Positions 1-10,291 are shown, counted from the stretch's first letter. The stretch is 24,426 nt of DNA from DASZMJ01 sp035551935 (GCA_035551935.1 DASZMJ010000038.1:1-24426), one strand, 5' to 3'. Notes: generated by a model from the sequence alone, not told the origin. Numbers and translations: made by a program.

Positions 1-28
1 TACTGACGGTCAGAAAAGTAATGCACGC
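1..28 (+). repeat. Left terminal inverted repeat of the IS630 element
   Basis: It pairs with 1082-1109 in inverted orientation with four mismatches (positions 4, 7, 8 and 14 of the repeat). The inner 14 bases are identical in both arms. The outermost TA is the presumed target-site duplication. Confidence 0.88.
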
Positions 29-57
29 TCTTCGCGGGGTCGGCTACACTTGCTCGG

Positions 58-1100
58 ATGAGACACGAGGGCTCGCCGGCGGAACTGGAGCATCGCCGCC
101 GGCTCGCGGTGCAACGCGTGCTCGACGGGTACTCGACCCAGGAGGTGGCCGAGTTCCTCGGCGTCGACCCCAGCAGCGTGCGCCGCTGGGTCGCGAGCTT
201 CCGCCGCCACGGGGCCGCCGGCCTGGCGGCGCGGCCGGCCCCCGGCCGGCCGCCCAAGCTGACGCGGACGCAGGAGAAGGTCGTCCTCCACTGGCTGGCC
301 GACAGCCCCGCCGAGCACGGCTTCGCGACCGAGCTGTGGACCGGACGCCGGCTGGCCGCCGTGATCGCGCAGGAGTGGGACGTCCGTCTCCACCCGCGAT
401 ACCTCACCGCCTGGCTCCGCGCCCGGGGGTACTCGCCCCAGCGGCCGCAGCGGGTCCCCGGCCGGCGCGACCCGGAGGCGATCGCCCGCTGGCTGGCGCG
501 CGACTGGCCGCGCATCAAAAAAAGGCGCGGCGGCAGGGCGCCGGCATCGCCTTGATCGACGAGAGCGGCGTGCTGATGGCGCCGCTGCTGCGTCGCACCT
601 GGGCGCCGCGCGGCCGGACGCCGCGCCTGGTCCAGCACGGCGGGCCACGGCGGAAGGTCTCGGTCGCCGCGGCGCTGTGGCTGCCGCCGCGGCGGCAGCG
701 CCTGGGCCTGTTCCACCGGGCCCTGGTCGACGCGTACTACAACAACGCCCGGGTGGCGTCGTTCCTGGAGGAGCTGCTGGGGGAACTGGGCGGGCGGTGG
801 GTCGTCGTCTGGGACGGTGGGCCGATGCACGGCGGCGACCCGATCCGCGCGCTGCTGGGCCGGCTGGGGGACCGCCTCTGCCTGGAGCCCCTGCCGGCCT
901 ACGCCCCGATGCTCAACCCGGTCGAGCCGCTGTGGAGCTGGCTGAAGTACGGCCGGCTGTGCAACTACGCGCCCCATGATGTGACCGAACTCCACCGCGC
1001 GGTGACCGGCGAGTTGGACGCGATCGCGCGAGACCAGGATGGGCTGCGAAGCCTGTTCCACGCGTCCGACCTCCCGCTGCCGCGTGCATTACTTTCCTGA
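58..1100 (+). CDS. IS630-family transposase, expressed by -1 frameshift
   Basis: DDE transposase that would cut and paste the surrounding element. The first part (58 to about 522) encodes the N-terminal helix-turn-helix region (YSTQEVAEFLGVDPSSVRRW, then a GRPPKL linker and a second winged-helix-like part). The second part lies in the -1 frame and ends at TGA 1098-1100. It carries the catalytic domain: ALIDESG (first Asp), VVVWDGGPMHGG (second Asp) and LNPVEPLWSWLK (Glu). The frames join at a run of seven A at 517-523, giving a fused protein of about 347 residues, normal for the family. Frameshifting on A-runs is known in IS630 elements. A single-base deletion inactivating the gene is the alternative, but the slippery run and lack of other damage favour programmed shifting. 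ATG 58 fits the family N-terminus. Confidence 0.87.
517..523 (+). other. A7 slippery run, probable programmed -1 frameshift site
   Basis: In the upstream frame the run reads AAA AAA A. Slipping back one base after the second Lys codon enters the frame that encodes the DDE domain. Without the shift the upstream frame ends at a stop after PASP at 555. Confidence 0.7.
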
Positions 1101-1109
1101 CGATCGGTA
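1082..1109 (-). repeat. Right terminal inverted repeat of the IS630 element
   Basis: Inverted partner of 1-28. It overlaps the last codons and the stop of the transposase gene (TGA 1098-1100) and ends with TA at 1108-1109. Confidence 0.88.
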
Positions 1110-1116
1110 GAGCCAA

Positions 1117-1152
1117 CGAAATACTAGCTGCGTCCTCGTTTCCCCCGTTTCC
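1117..1152 (-). repeat. Short interspersed repeat, upstream copy
   Basis: Reads cgaaatactagctgcgtcct then cgtttc and a second cgtttcctg. The same pattern recurs at 2060-2090 in this orientation and at 2012-2040 inverted, so copies of one repeat family bracket the PEP-CTERM gene. Compared by eye. Confidence 0.55.
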
Positions 1153-1292
1153 TGCTCCGAACCTCGCTTGTTTAAGGATTAAGATTCCTAGTATAACTTA
1201 ATCAACATCATTGCGAACCGAGTCGCTGCGTCGCATACTCGCCTATCGTGTTTGACTACTCCCATCGGACACGGGCGACGCGGGGTGCGGCG

Positions 1293-2036
1293 ATGCGTAT
1301 GGTGCTGGCGCTGGTTGCGGTGCTCGCGGGCGGGATCGGGGCGCGGGGCGAGACGATCACGCACTACCACTGGACGGGCAAGATCGACGGCGGGTCCAAC
1401 TTCATCACCCCCACGATCGCCCCCGGGACCGTCGTCTCGGTCTCCTTCGTCGTCGTCACGGACGACAGCACCCCCGGGGCCCCGACGACCTACCTGGCGA
1501 ACCTCGACTACTCCTATGCCGGGTTCGACTCCCGCACCTTCCAGGTCGCCTTCGACCCCGCCCTCCAGTACACCGTGGGCCCGGGCTGGGACCCGTTCAC
1601 AGGGGGCTCCTTCGCGTCCGCGGTCCAGGTCGAACTGGCGCACCTCTACTCCGGCGGCCCGGTGGCTGCCTACACCGACTACATCGCGGGCTCCGGCGTC
1701 GGCGTGCTGGACTACACCGATTACGTGGGGATCGACAACGCCCTCATCGACCTGACCGATTCGCATCTGGGCCAAGCGTCCCTCGGCCCCGGCGACCTGT
1801 ATATCCTCGACGACAGCCCGTACTACACCCGGGAGGAACTGACCCTCTTCGGGGACGCCGACGGGCACTTCACCTCGGGCGTCCTGAGCGGCTTCGGCTT
1901 CGTGGCCGGGGTCGGTCCGACGCCCGCCCCGGAGCCCTCGACGCTCGCGTTGGCGGCCCTGGCGCTCCCGGTGCTTTGGAGCGCGGCGGGGCGGCGAGCC
2001 TGTATAGGAAACGGTAGGAAACGGGGACGCGGCTAG
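1293..2036 (+). CDS. PEP-CTERM sorting-signal exported protein
   Basis: A secreted protein of 247 residues with unknown biological role. Start ATG 1293 gives a signal peptide (MRMVLALVAVLAGGIGARG). A GTG at 1248 in frame would place a polar stretch ahead of it. The mature part is rich in Tyr, Gly, Asp and Thr with many short hydrophobic strands and no recognised enzyme motif, looking like a beta-rich surface protein. The C-terminus has the exosortase signal: PAPEPS at about residue 211, a hydrophobic segment (LALAALALPVLW) and a basic tail. PEP-CTERM proteins are cleaved and anchored or released by exosortase (EpsH/XrtA type). No exosortase is in this window. The last residues (CIGNGRKRGRG) and the TAG stop are encoded by an interspersed repeat. 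No strong Shine-Dalgarno sequence is visible. Confidence 0.8.
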   Translation: MRMVLALVAVLAGGIGARGETITHYHWTGKIDGGSNFITPTIAPGTVVSVSFVVVTDDSTPGAPTTYLANLDYSYAGFDSRTFQVAFDPALQYTVGPGWDPFTGGSFASAVQVELAHLYSGGPVAAYTDYIAGSGVGVLDYTDYVGIDNALIDLTDSHLGQASLGPGDLYILDDSPYYTREELTLFGDADGHFTSGVLSGFGFVAGVGPTPAPEPSTLALAALALPVLWSAAGRRACIGNGRKRGRG

Positions 2037-2090
2037 TTTTCATGACGGCCGCGATGAACCGAAATACTATCTACGTCCCTGTTTCTGTCC
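2012..2090. repeat. Inverted repeat pair overlapping the PEP-CTERM stop codon
   Basis: The left arm (about 2014-2040, ggaaacggggacgcggctag then tttt) and right arm (about 2060-2086, gaaatactatctacgtccct then gtttc) are imperfect inverted copies around a 20-base loop. The left arm follows a partial duplicate (taggaaacgg at 2005 and 2015). The pair could form a hairpin just after translation ends and might act as a terminator, although no U-tract follows. Confidence 0.55.
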
Positions 2091-2195
2091 CGCCCTCTGG
2101 GGTTCTGGCGGTTCTGTCCGGACCCTCGCCCCGGCGCGGTTGGTGAGGGAGAAGCGAAAGAAGCGAAAGGAGCCCTACGAGGCCGACGGCGGCGG

Positions 2196-2783
2196 TCAAG
2201 TGGGGGGCCGGGCCATGGCCGCCTGGTCCAGGCGTAGGCGGGCGATGCGGATGTTGCGGCCGATGTCGACTGCGAGCATGCCCCAGGTGCCCGTGATGAA
2301 CGTGCCGATGCCGAAGATTAGCGAAGCGACGACCAGCGGGCCGCCTGACCACGATGGTGAAGGCGTCGGCCGGGGTGTCGAGTAGGAATACGACGAGTAA
2401 TCTGCCGCCGCATCGCTGTAAGAGTGACTCTGTCGGACCACTACGACGATCACGATGACGAATTGCATCACGGCTACGCAGATGAGCAACAGGGAAACAG
2501 CATCGAGGAAGCCATAAATCCATGATTCGCTGAGTTGGGGCCGCTTGACACCCGGCGCCGCGGGCGGGGGCAGAAACGCGGCCTTGGCCGATGGGGAAGG
2601 GGAAGACGGGGAGTCGTCGCTTTCATCCTCGTCTCGCAGCGCGATACCGAGATCGATCCCGGATTGATCTACGAAGACGAAGCGGCCGCTGCAATAGGGG
2701 CATCGGACGTTGCGCCCGATCATCGCGTCCCGGCCCTTGATCGCCTTTCTGCATTCCGGGCAATTCATCCACGGCAGAGCCAT
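2196..2783 (-). CDS. Zinc-ribbon, two-helix membrane protein
   Basis: A 195-residue protein with no assigned function. The N-terminus holds a zinc ribbon with two CxxC knuckles (CPEC, C8 and C11; CPYC, C28 and C31). An acidic/Ser-Pro linker follows, then a long hydrophobic helix (about 88-116, ending IVIVVVV), a Ser/Tyr-rich loop and a second helix (about 149-172), then a basic C-terminus. Planctomycetes have many such zinc-ribbon plus transmembrane proteins of unknown role. ATG 2783 sits 7 bases after a GGGGG purine run. ATG 2789 (two residues longer) overlaps the stop of the upstream gene as ATGA and is equally possible. That overlap implies the two genes are co-translated. It converges on the PEP-CTERM gene. 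Confidence 0.65.
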   Translation of the reverse strand: MALPWMNCPECRKAIKGRDAMIGRNVRCPYCSGRFVFVDQSGIDLGIALRDEDESDDSPSSPSPSAKAAFLPPPAAPGVKRPQLSESWIYGFLDAVSLLLICVAVMQFVIVIVVVVRQSHSYSDAAADYSSYSYSTPRPTPSPSWSGGPLVVASLIFGIGTFITGTWGMLAVDIGRNIRIARLRLDQAAMARPPT

Positions 2784-2785
2784 CG

Positions 2786-3151
2786 TCATCCCCCGTGCTG
2801 ATAGCAGTGAAAACCGTTGACGACCCAGCGACGACAGGGGGTGCCTTGCTGGGTCGGGGCCCCGCAATAATGCCCCCCGGCGCTCCCGGCTCCGCCGCCC
2901 ATGCCGCCCCTGCCCGAGGCACGGCCCAGTGCCCCGGCCATCGCGCTGAACTGCCGAGAGTTCTCCTCGTCAACCTGCCGTTGCCGCTCCAACGCGGCAA
3001 CTCGCTTCCTGTTCGCGGGTGGCCCGGACAACTTTCCGAAGTTGTCCGGGTCGCGAAGCGACACGAGGCGTAAATTACGTCTCGGCTTCCTCTTGCGGCT
3101 GCGCCGCCCGGACAACACGTTGAGGCCGTCGGACAATTCGGCATCACGCAT
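2786..3151 (-). CDS. Small protein with C-terminal Cys-Cys-Cys-His-Gly-Gly zinc motif
   Basis: A 121-residue hypothetical protein. The last 30 residues carry a likely zinc site: C96 in YCGAPTQQGTPC, C106, C116 and H119 in FHCYQHGG. The pattern CGAxTxxGxPCxx...CxxHGG occurs at the ends of diverse small bacterial and phage proteins as a presumed structural zinc knuckle. Before it is a Gly-rich hinge and a charged helix (RVAALERQRQVDEENSRQF). The first 50 residues are very basic and are encoded by interspersed repeat DNA (copies at 3023-3050 and 3107-3141), so the N-terminus may be a recent addition and the start is uncertain. Its stop overlaps the next gene. It lies 223 bases after the SNF2 gene on the same strand. 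Confidence 0.5.
   Translation of the reverse strand: MRDAELSDGLNVLSGRRSRKRKPRRNLRLVSLRDPDNFGKLSGPPANRKRVAALERQRQVDEENSRQFSAMAGALGRASGRGGMGGGAGSAGGHYCGAPTQQGTPCRRWVVNGFHCYQHGG
3023..3050. repeat. Perfect 12-bp palindrome, core AAGTTGTCCGGG
   Basis: cccggacaactt, a 4-base loop tccg, then aagttgtccggg: a perfect 12-bp stem. It lies inside the small HGG-motif gene and shares its arm with 3319-3335, where 17 bases (aagttgtccgggccacc) match the reverse complement of 3018-3034. Confidence 0.8.
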
Positions 3152-3331
3152 ATCGCCAGAATCCGCGGGGATTCCCGGCGATTTCTCATCAGGGTTTGCC
3201 TATGAGATCGAGGCTGGCTCGGCGAGCGGCAGTTCGACGGGAGGTGACCTCCCGGAATTGCCCATTTTCCCGGCCTTCTCGTCACATGGAGGGCGGCGAA
3301 TTGTCGGACGGCCTCAACAAGTTGTCCGGGC
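3107..3331. repeat. MITE-like element with 35-bp terminal inverted repeats
   Basis: Bases 3107-3141 and about 3297-3331 are inverted copies of one 35-bp sequence with about three differences (arms begin cccggacaac and contain gaggccgt and gacaattcg). They enclose about 155 bases with no gene. The outer ends carry the same CCCGGACAAC core as the palindrome at 3023. The element reaches into the 5' part of the small HGG-motif gene. No target-site duplication is obvious. Confidence 0.5.
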
Positions 3332-3374
3332 CACCCCGGGGCCCGCTCGCTTGGCCCCGGCCACTTCGCCGGGC

Positions 3375-6300
3375 TCAGGAGAGCAGGAATTCGAGGTCGT
3401 CGCGGGTGATGTTCTTGATCAGGCGATTGTCGGCGTTGAGGATCGCGTCGGCGAGCTCGCGCTTGCGCTGCTGGAGCTCGAGGATCTTCTGCTCGACGGT
3501 CTCGCGGCAGATCAGGCGGTAGGCGAAGACGTGCTGGCTCTGGCCGATCCGGTGCGACCGGTCGATGGCCTGGGCCTCGACGGCGGGGTTCCACCACGGG
3601 TCGAGCAGGTAGACGTAGCCGGCCGCCGTCAGGTTCAGGCCCAGGCCGCCGGCCTTCAGGCTGATGAGGAAGAGCGGGATCTCCGGGTCGTTCTGGAACG
3701 ACTCGACCCGCTCGGCGCGGTTGCGGGTCCGCCCGTCGAGGTACTCGTACCGCAGCCCCTCCTCGTCGAGCCGCTTGCGGACCAGGGCCAGGAGGCTGGT
3801 GAACTGCGAGAAGACGAGGACCTTGTGCCCCTCCTCGACGACCTCGGCCAGTTGCGGCAGGAGCATGTCGAGCTTCGCCGCCGGGTCGTCGGCGCGCTCG
3901 GGGTCGATGAGCGCGGGGTGGCAGGCGGCCTGCCGGAGCCGCAAGAGCGCCTCGAGGACCTCGATCTTCGACTTCTTGAGGTCGCCGTCCCCCTTGCGCA
4001 AGAGCGCCTGGCGGTAGTGCGCCCGCAATTCCTCGTAGAGCTTGCGCTGGGACGGCTCCATCTCGCAGTAGAGCGTCTGCTCGGTCTTCTCGGGCAGGTC
4101 GTCGAGGACCTGGCCCTTGGTCCGTCGGAGGATGAACGGCTTGAGCGCCTTGGCCAAGAGGGCGCGGCCCTCGGCGTCGTTGGCCGTGCCGGCGCCGGCG
4201 AGCTTCTTGAAGACGGTCGAGCCGCCGAGCATGCCGGGGTTGAGGAACTCCATGATCGACCAGAGCTCGCCGAGGTGGTTCTCGATCGGCGTGCCGCTCA
4301 ACGCCAGCCGGTGCCGCCCCTTCAACAGCCGCGCCGCCTTGGCCGCCTGCGACGTGGCCGTCTTGATCGCCTGCGCCTCGTCGAGGATCAGGTAGTCGAA
4401 CTCGACCTTGGACAGCTCGACGACGTCGGTGCGCAACGTGCCGTAGGTCGTTAATATCAAATCGTGTTCATCAAATTTTTGGCGCAACGCCGGCCGGCCG
4501 GGGCCGGTGTAGTCGAGGAGCTTCAGGCCCGGCGTGAACCGCTCGGCCTCCTGCATCCAGTTGAACACGAGCGACCGCGGCATGACGATCAGAGTCGGCC
4601 CCTCCGACAGGCCGAGCACCTTGCGGCGCTGGAGCAGGGCGAGCACCTGGACGGTCTTGCCCAGGCCCATGTCGTCGGCCAGGATGCCGCCGAAGCCGAA
4701 CCGACGGAGGTAGTCGAGCCAGCCCAGGCCCTCGCGCTGGTACGGCCGGAGCTCGCCGTGGAAGCCCTCGGGCGCCTCCAGGGCGCGGACCTCGTCGAAG
4801 TCGTGGAGCTGCTGGCGGACCCGCGAGAACCCGGCGTCGACGCGGACCTCGGGCTGCGCCGCCAGCAGCGCGTCGAGCAGGCCGGCCTGCGCCCGGCCGA
4901 AGCGGATGTGCCCCTCATCGCTCGTGCCCAGGCCGGCCAGGAGGCCGTAGCGCTTCAGCCAGTCGTCGGGGAGCATCCCCATCGAGCCGTCGCCGAGGGT
5001 GACCATCTCGTCGCCGCGACGGGCCGCGGCCAGGAGCTCGGGCAGCGGGATCTCCTGGCCGCCGCCGAAGTTGACCTGGCCGTCGAGCTCGAACCAGTCG
5101 ATGCCGGTCGTCACCGCCAGGCGGAACTCGCCGGGGGGCCGGATCAACTTCCCCTCGGCCTCGACGAGCCAGCCGGCCAGCACGAGCTCGCGCGTCGCCT
5201 GCGCCAGCCGCTTCGGCGGCAATTCGAGCGTGCCGGGCTCGACGCGGAAGTCCTTCGTCTCGCGGAAGCCCAGCTCGATCAGCTTGATGAGCGACGCCTG
5301 CTCGCTCGACTCGTCGCGGCGGATGATCCGGCGGCGGTCCAGTTGCACGGCCACCGGGCCGATCGGCAAGGCGGGCACCCGGCAGCCGTCGTAATCGAAC
5401 GCGACCTCGCCGAGCAGGCGGTCGGCGCTCGTGCCCCAGTTCTGCCGGGGCGTCCGCAACGTCAGGCACGGCTGCGGCCGGATGACGACCTCGACCAGCC
5501 GGAGGTTCTCCAGGAGGTCCGACGGCGGCACGCGGGCCTCGACGACGATCTTGCCGAGCATCACGTCGTGCTGCGCCGCGTCGAAGACGAGCTCTTTCTC
5601 GTGCCGGAGCCGCGCCACCCAGAGGAACACGCCGGCGTCGTCGAACCGCGCGGCGCGGCCGGCGCCGAGGATGAGCAGGCCGGGCACGAGCACGAGCGGC
5701 TCGACGAGGTCCATGCGCTGGTCGCGGGGCCGTCGCAAGACGCCGCGCCAGCTCCAGCGCTTGCCGGCGGCGTCGGCCCGGGCGTCGAGGCCGAACCGCC
5801 AGGGAGGGCCGTCGTCCCAGCGGAGGGTCGGCGGGTCGGTCTCCCCCTCGGCGCGACGGAGTCGGAGCCGGCCCGACTTGGCGAGCCGCTCGACCACCGC
5901 GGCCTGGCGCTCGGGGGCCAGCACGTACCGCCTCGTCGGCGTCGGCGATGGGCCGTTGGCGGCGCCGTTGGCCGTCGGGGCCGAGGATGAGGACGACGGC
6001 ACGACCTGCGCCTGGTCGAGCACGGCGAGCAGCTCGCGGTCCTCGGGGGCCGGGCGATGGGCCGCGGCGGCGGTGGGCGTGTGCCACCAGGGGCGCAAGG
6101 GCCCGCGCTCGCCGTTGGGCTTGCGCTCGCGGCGTGCCAGCTCGATGACGACCTGGTTTTGCGCGAGGGTCGCCGGCACGTCGAGCACGAAGTACAGGGC
6201 CCGCTTCGCCGGCTTGGGGGGCTTGGCCGTCGGGCCGACCCCCGGGACCTGCCCCGCGACGGCGCGACGGTTCCGCTTCGGCGGCAGGCCCGGGATCGCC

Positions 6301-6926
6301 GGCTCGACGAACCCCGGCCGGTGCCGGGGGCCCGACATCGGCCGGTCGTTGCGCCCCCCCTTCTTCGGCGGATACCCCCTCGGCCGCTGCGGCGCCTGCG
6401 AGTTCGAGTTCGGGTGCGCGTACGGATACGGCTGGCCTTGCGGGTGGGGGTGCTGGCCGGCCGAGGGGTACGGGTACGACGGCCGCGGCGGGTTGGGGGG
6501 CAGGTCGAGCGGGTACGGCAAGGGCCCGGGACCCTGGCCTTGCCCTTGCCCTTGCCCCTGGTACGGCGGCTGGCCCTGTGGGTCGGCGCCGGGCGCGGCC
6601 TTGTGGGGGACGATCGGGACGAGGTCCAGCGGCCGGACCGGCGGCGAGGCCAACAGCCCCCGCGCGTCGGCCGCGAGCACGGTCGCCCACAGGTGCTTGC
6701 AGGGGCTGCCGAGCGGGGCGAAGTACGGGCAGGTGCACGAGGCCAGCAGCCGCGTCCCCCGGAGCCGGAGCCGGACCTTGTACGCGGCGGTGCCGCGGAC
6801 CTTGGCGACGACCTCGCCGGGTAGGGCCCGGAGCAGGCTGACCCGCCCCTTGGCGAAGTAGGATTGGCCGCGGGAGCGGACCCCGTCGGCGAAGTCGCGC
6901 GCGACCTTCTGGGCGATCCCCATCAT
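3375..6926 (-). CDS. SWIM zinc-finger SNF2-family DNA translocase/helicase
   Basis: A 1183-residue DEAD/H-box ATPase of the SNF2/HepA type, expected to translocate on DNA or displace nucleoprotein complexes. Start ATG 6926 (or the adjacent ATG 6923) follows GACGAGA and begins directly with the SWIM domain. Domains: SWIM zinc finger (CTC at 64-66, CKH at 76-78); a Pro/Gly/Gln/Tyr-rich disordered segment, roughly 110-230; a long SNF2-associated region; then the motor from about 725. The motor shows LRPYQREGLGWLDYL (Q-motif area), DDMGLGKT (Walker A), LDEAQAIKT (Walker B), LSGTPIEN (motif III), VLVFSQFTS and LDGRT, LKAGGLGLNLT (motif V) and DRSHRIGQ (motif VI). All motor motifs are intact. SWIM plus SNF2 is a known bacterial combination. 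It is co-directional with gyrB, 181 bases downstream of it. Confidence 0.93.
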   Translation of the reverse strand: MMGIAQKVARDFADGVRSRGQSYFAKGRVSLLRALPGEVVAKVRGTAAYKVRLRLRGTRLLASCTCPYFAPLGSPCKHLWATVLAADARGLLASPPVRPLDLVPIVPHKAAPGADPQGQPPYQGQGQGQGQGPGPLPYPLDLPPNPPRPSYPYPSAGQHPHPQGQPYPYAHPNSNSQAPQRPRGYPPKKGGRNDRPMSGPRHRPGFVEPAIPGLPPKRNRRAVAGQVPGVGPTAKPPKPAKRALYFVLDVPATLAQNQVVIELARRERKPNGERGPLRPWWHTPTAAAAHRPAPEDRELLAVLDQAQVVPSSSSSAPTANGAANGPSPTPTRRYVLAPERQAAVVERLAKSGRLRLRRAEGETDPPTLRWDDGPPWRFGLDARADAAGKRWSWRGVLRRPRDQRMDLVEPLVLVPGLLILGAGRAARFDDAGVFLWVARLRHEKELVFDAAQHDVMLGKIVVEARVPPSDLLENLRLVEVVIRPQPCLTLRTPRQNWGTSADRLLGEVAFDYDGCRVPALPIGPVAVQLDRRRIIRRDESSEQASLIKLIELGFRETKDFRVEPGTLELPPKRLAQATRELVLAGWLVEAEGKLIRPPGEFRLAVTTGIDWFELDGQVNFGGGQEIPLPELLAAARRGDEMVTLGDGSMGMLPDDWLKRYGLLAGLGTSDEGHIRFGRAQAGLLDALLAAQPEVRVDAGFSRVRQQLHDFDEVRALEAPEGFHGELRPYQREGLGWLDYLRRFGFGGILADDMGLGKTVQVLALLQRRKVLGLSEGPTLIVMPRSLVFNWMQEAERFTPGLKLLDYTGPGRPALRQKFDEHDLILTTYGTLRTDVVELSKVEFDYLILDEAQAIKTATSQAAKAARLLKGRHRLALSGTPIENHLGELWSIMEFLNPGMLGGSTVFKKLAGAGTANDAEGRALLAKALKPFILRRTKGQVLDDLPEKTEQTLYCEMEPSQRKLYEELRAHYRQALLRKGDGDLKKSKIEVLEALLRLRQAACHPALIDPERADDPAAKLDMLLPQLAEVVEEGHKVLVFSQFTSLLALVRKRLDEEGLRYEYLDGRTRNRAERVESFQNDPEIPLFLISLKAGGLGLNLTAAGYVYLLDPWWNPAVEAQAIDRSHRIGQSQHVFAYRLICRETVEQKILELQQRKRELADAILNADNRLIKNITRDDLEFLLS

Positions 6927-6952
6927 CGTTCTCGTCTGGACTGCGGCCCCTG

Positions 6953-6970
6953 GGCCCGACGCGTCGGGCC
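6953..6970. repeat. GC palindrome in the gyrB-SNF2 spacer
   Basis: ggcccgacgcgtcgggcc is a perfect 18-base palindrome, extended imperfectly by flanking CCCC and GGGG. It lies 27 bases upstream of the SNF2 start and about 140 bases after the gyrB stop. It could attenuate read-through from gyrB, but there is no U-tract, so a terminator is not claimed. The rest of 6927-7107 is GC-only low complexity. Confidence 0.5.
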
Positions 6971-7107
6971 GGGGCGCGATCGGCCCCACTCCGCCGGCCC
7001 CCCCGCGCGGCCGCGACGACCGCCCGGGGCCCGGGCCGCTCCGTGCTCGCAAACCGCCCCGATTCTCCGCGCCCGAACGGGGCCGACCGCCGGCCCCCGG
7101 CCCAGAC

Positions 7108-9621
<2,514 letters not shown>

Positions 9622-9626
9622 GGGCA

Positions 9627-9635
9627 GGATCACCT
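9627..9635 (-). promoter_or_regulatory. Strong Shine-Dalgarno of gyrB
   Basis: On the minus strand GAGGTGATC is a nine-base match to the anti-Shine-Dalgarno complement (AGGAGGTGATC), six bases before the ATG. It decides the gyrB start and shows that the host uses the standard anti-SD. Confidence 0.75.
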
Positions 9636-9710
9636 CGGTCGTCGCGGGCGTTTGGCGTCGTGATTCAAAAAGGGGCGTCGGACAACGGGCAAGGGGGTGT
9701 AACTTCTCCG

Positions 9711-9841
9711 GCTTCGAGACCGCGTCGCCCCCACCCCCGGCCCTCCCCCACGAGGGGGGAGGGGGAAAGAAGGCGGATCCTCATCTTCCTCACCCTCCCC
9801 CCTCGTGGGGGAGGGCCGGGGTGGGACGCGCTCTCGAAAGC
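9711..9841. repeat. Large inverted repeat (REP/BIME-like) between dciA and gyrB
   Basis: The left arm 9711-9763 and right arm 9793-9841 are inverted copies of about 50 bases with a few gaps (shared core ggccctcccccacgagg then ggggaggg). About 29 bases separate them. Each arm is itself nearly palindromic (ctcccccacgagggggag). It sits in the 274-base space between dciA and gyrB and contains no supportable gene. It looks like a dispersed GC-rich palindromic element. Confidence 0.75.
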
Positions 9842-9895
9842 GGCTCACTTCGCGAACCTCCATGAGCGTCTCGGCAGGTCCGAGACGGGGGCGGC

Positions 9896-10291
9896 TCAGG
9901 CCCCGCGGCGTCGTCGTGGGGACTTGGGCCTCGGCGGGTCGTCGGCCTCGGGCTCGGGCGCGGGGGGGGCGATCGGGCCGACCTTGAAGCGGATGTCCTG
10001 GATCGGGGTCTCGGGCGCCGCCCGCCGCAACGCGGCCAGGAGCGCCGGCTTGCGGAAGGCGGCCAGCTCCTCGAGCAACGTCGGGTGGGCCACCGTCACG
10101 CTCAAGACGCCGTGGCGGACGCCGCCGACCTTCGACTGCCGGCAGGCCGGCTCGCCGACGGCCGCCTCCCACGCCGCCTCCAGCTCGCGGGCCGCCCGCA
10201 GGCGGCCGTAGCCCCGCGCCGCGAAGAGGGCGCCGAGCACCTCCGACAGCGGCCGTGGGCCGCGCTGGCCGTCCGCTGAACGTCCTTCCAT
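9896..10291 (-). CDS. dciA: DciA family protein (DUF721), replicative helicase loader/operator
   Basis: A 131-residue DUF721 protein. DciA-type proteins are the ancestral bacterial loaders or regulators of DnaB and are commonly encoded beside dnaN, recF and gyrB. The KH-like core is visible: PLSEVLGALFAARGYGRLRA, then WEAAVGEPACRQSKVGGVRHG, LSVTVAHPTLLEELAAFR, LLAALRRAAPETPIQDIRFKVG. The tail is Pro/Arg-rich and ends PRRRRGA. ATG 10291 follows GAGGG by about six bases. It lies 115 bases after dnaN and 274 before gyrB, all on the same strand. The identification rests on fold pattern and context, which agree. Confidence 0.85.
   Translation of the reverse strand: MEGRSADGQRGPRPLSEVLGALFAARGYGRLRAARELEAAWEAAVGEPACRQSKVGGVRHGVLSVTVAHPTLLEELAAFRKPALLAALRRAAPETPIQDIRFKVGPIAPPAPEPEADDPPRPKSPRRRRGA

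Larger units (their letters stand above)
1..1109 (+). mobile_element. Complete IS630-family insertion sequence
   Basis: A full element of about 1.1 kb, the usual IS630 size. Its ends are 28-bp imperfect inverted repeats (1-28 and 1082-1109, 24 of 28 positions matching). Both begin with TA, as expected for a family that inserts at TA and duplicates it, so the mobile unit proper is about 3-1107. Between the ends is one transposase read in two frames. Both ends and all three catalytic acidic positions are present, so it may be intact. The left end coincides with the first base of the window, so the sequence on that side of the insertion cannot be examined. Confidence 0.9.

Noticed and set aside
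2901..6861. Long plus-strand frames opposite the SNF2 gene
   Set aside because: They are low-complexity shadows of the helicase gene and lack ribosome sites or motifs.
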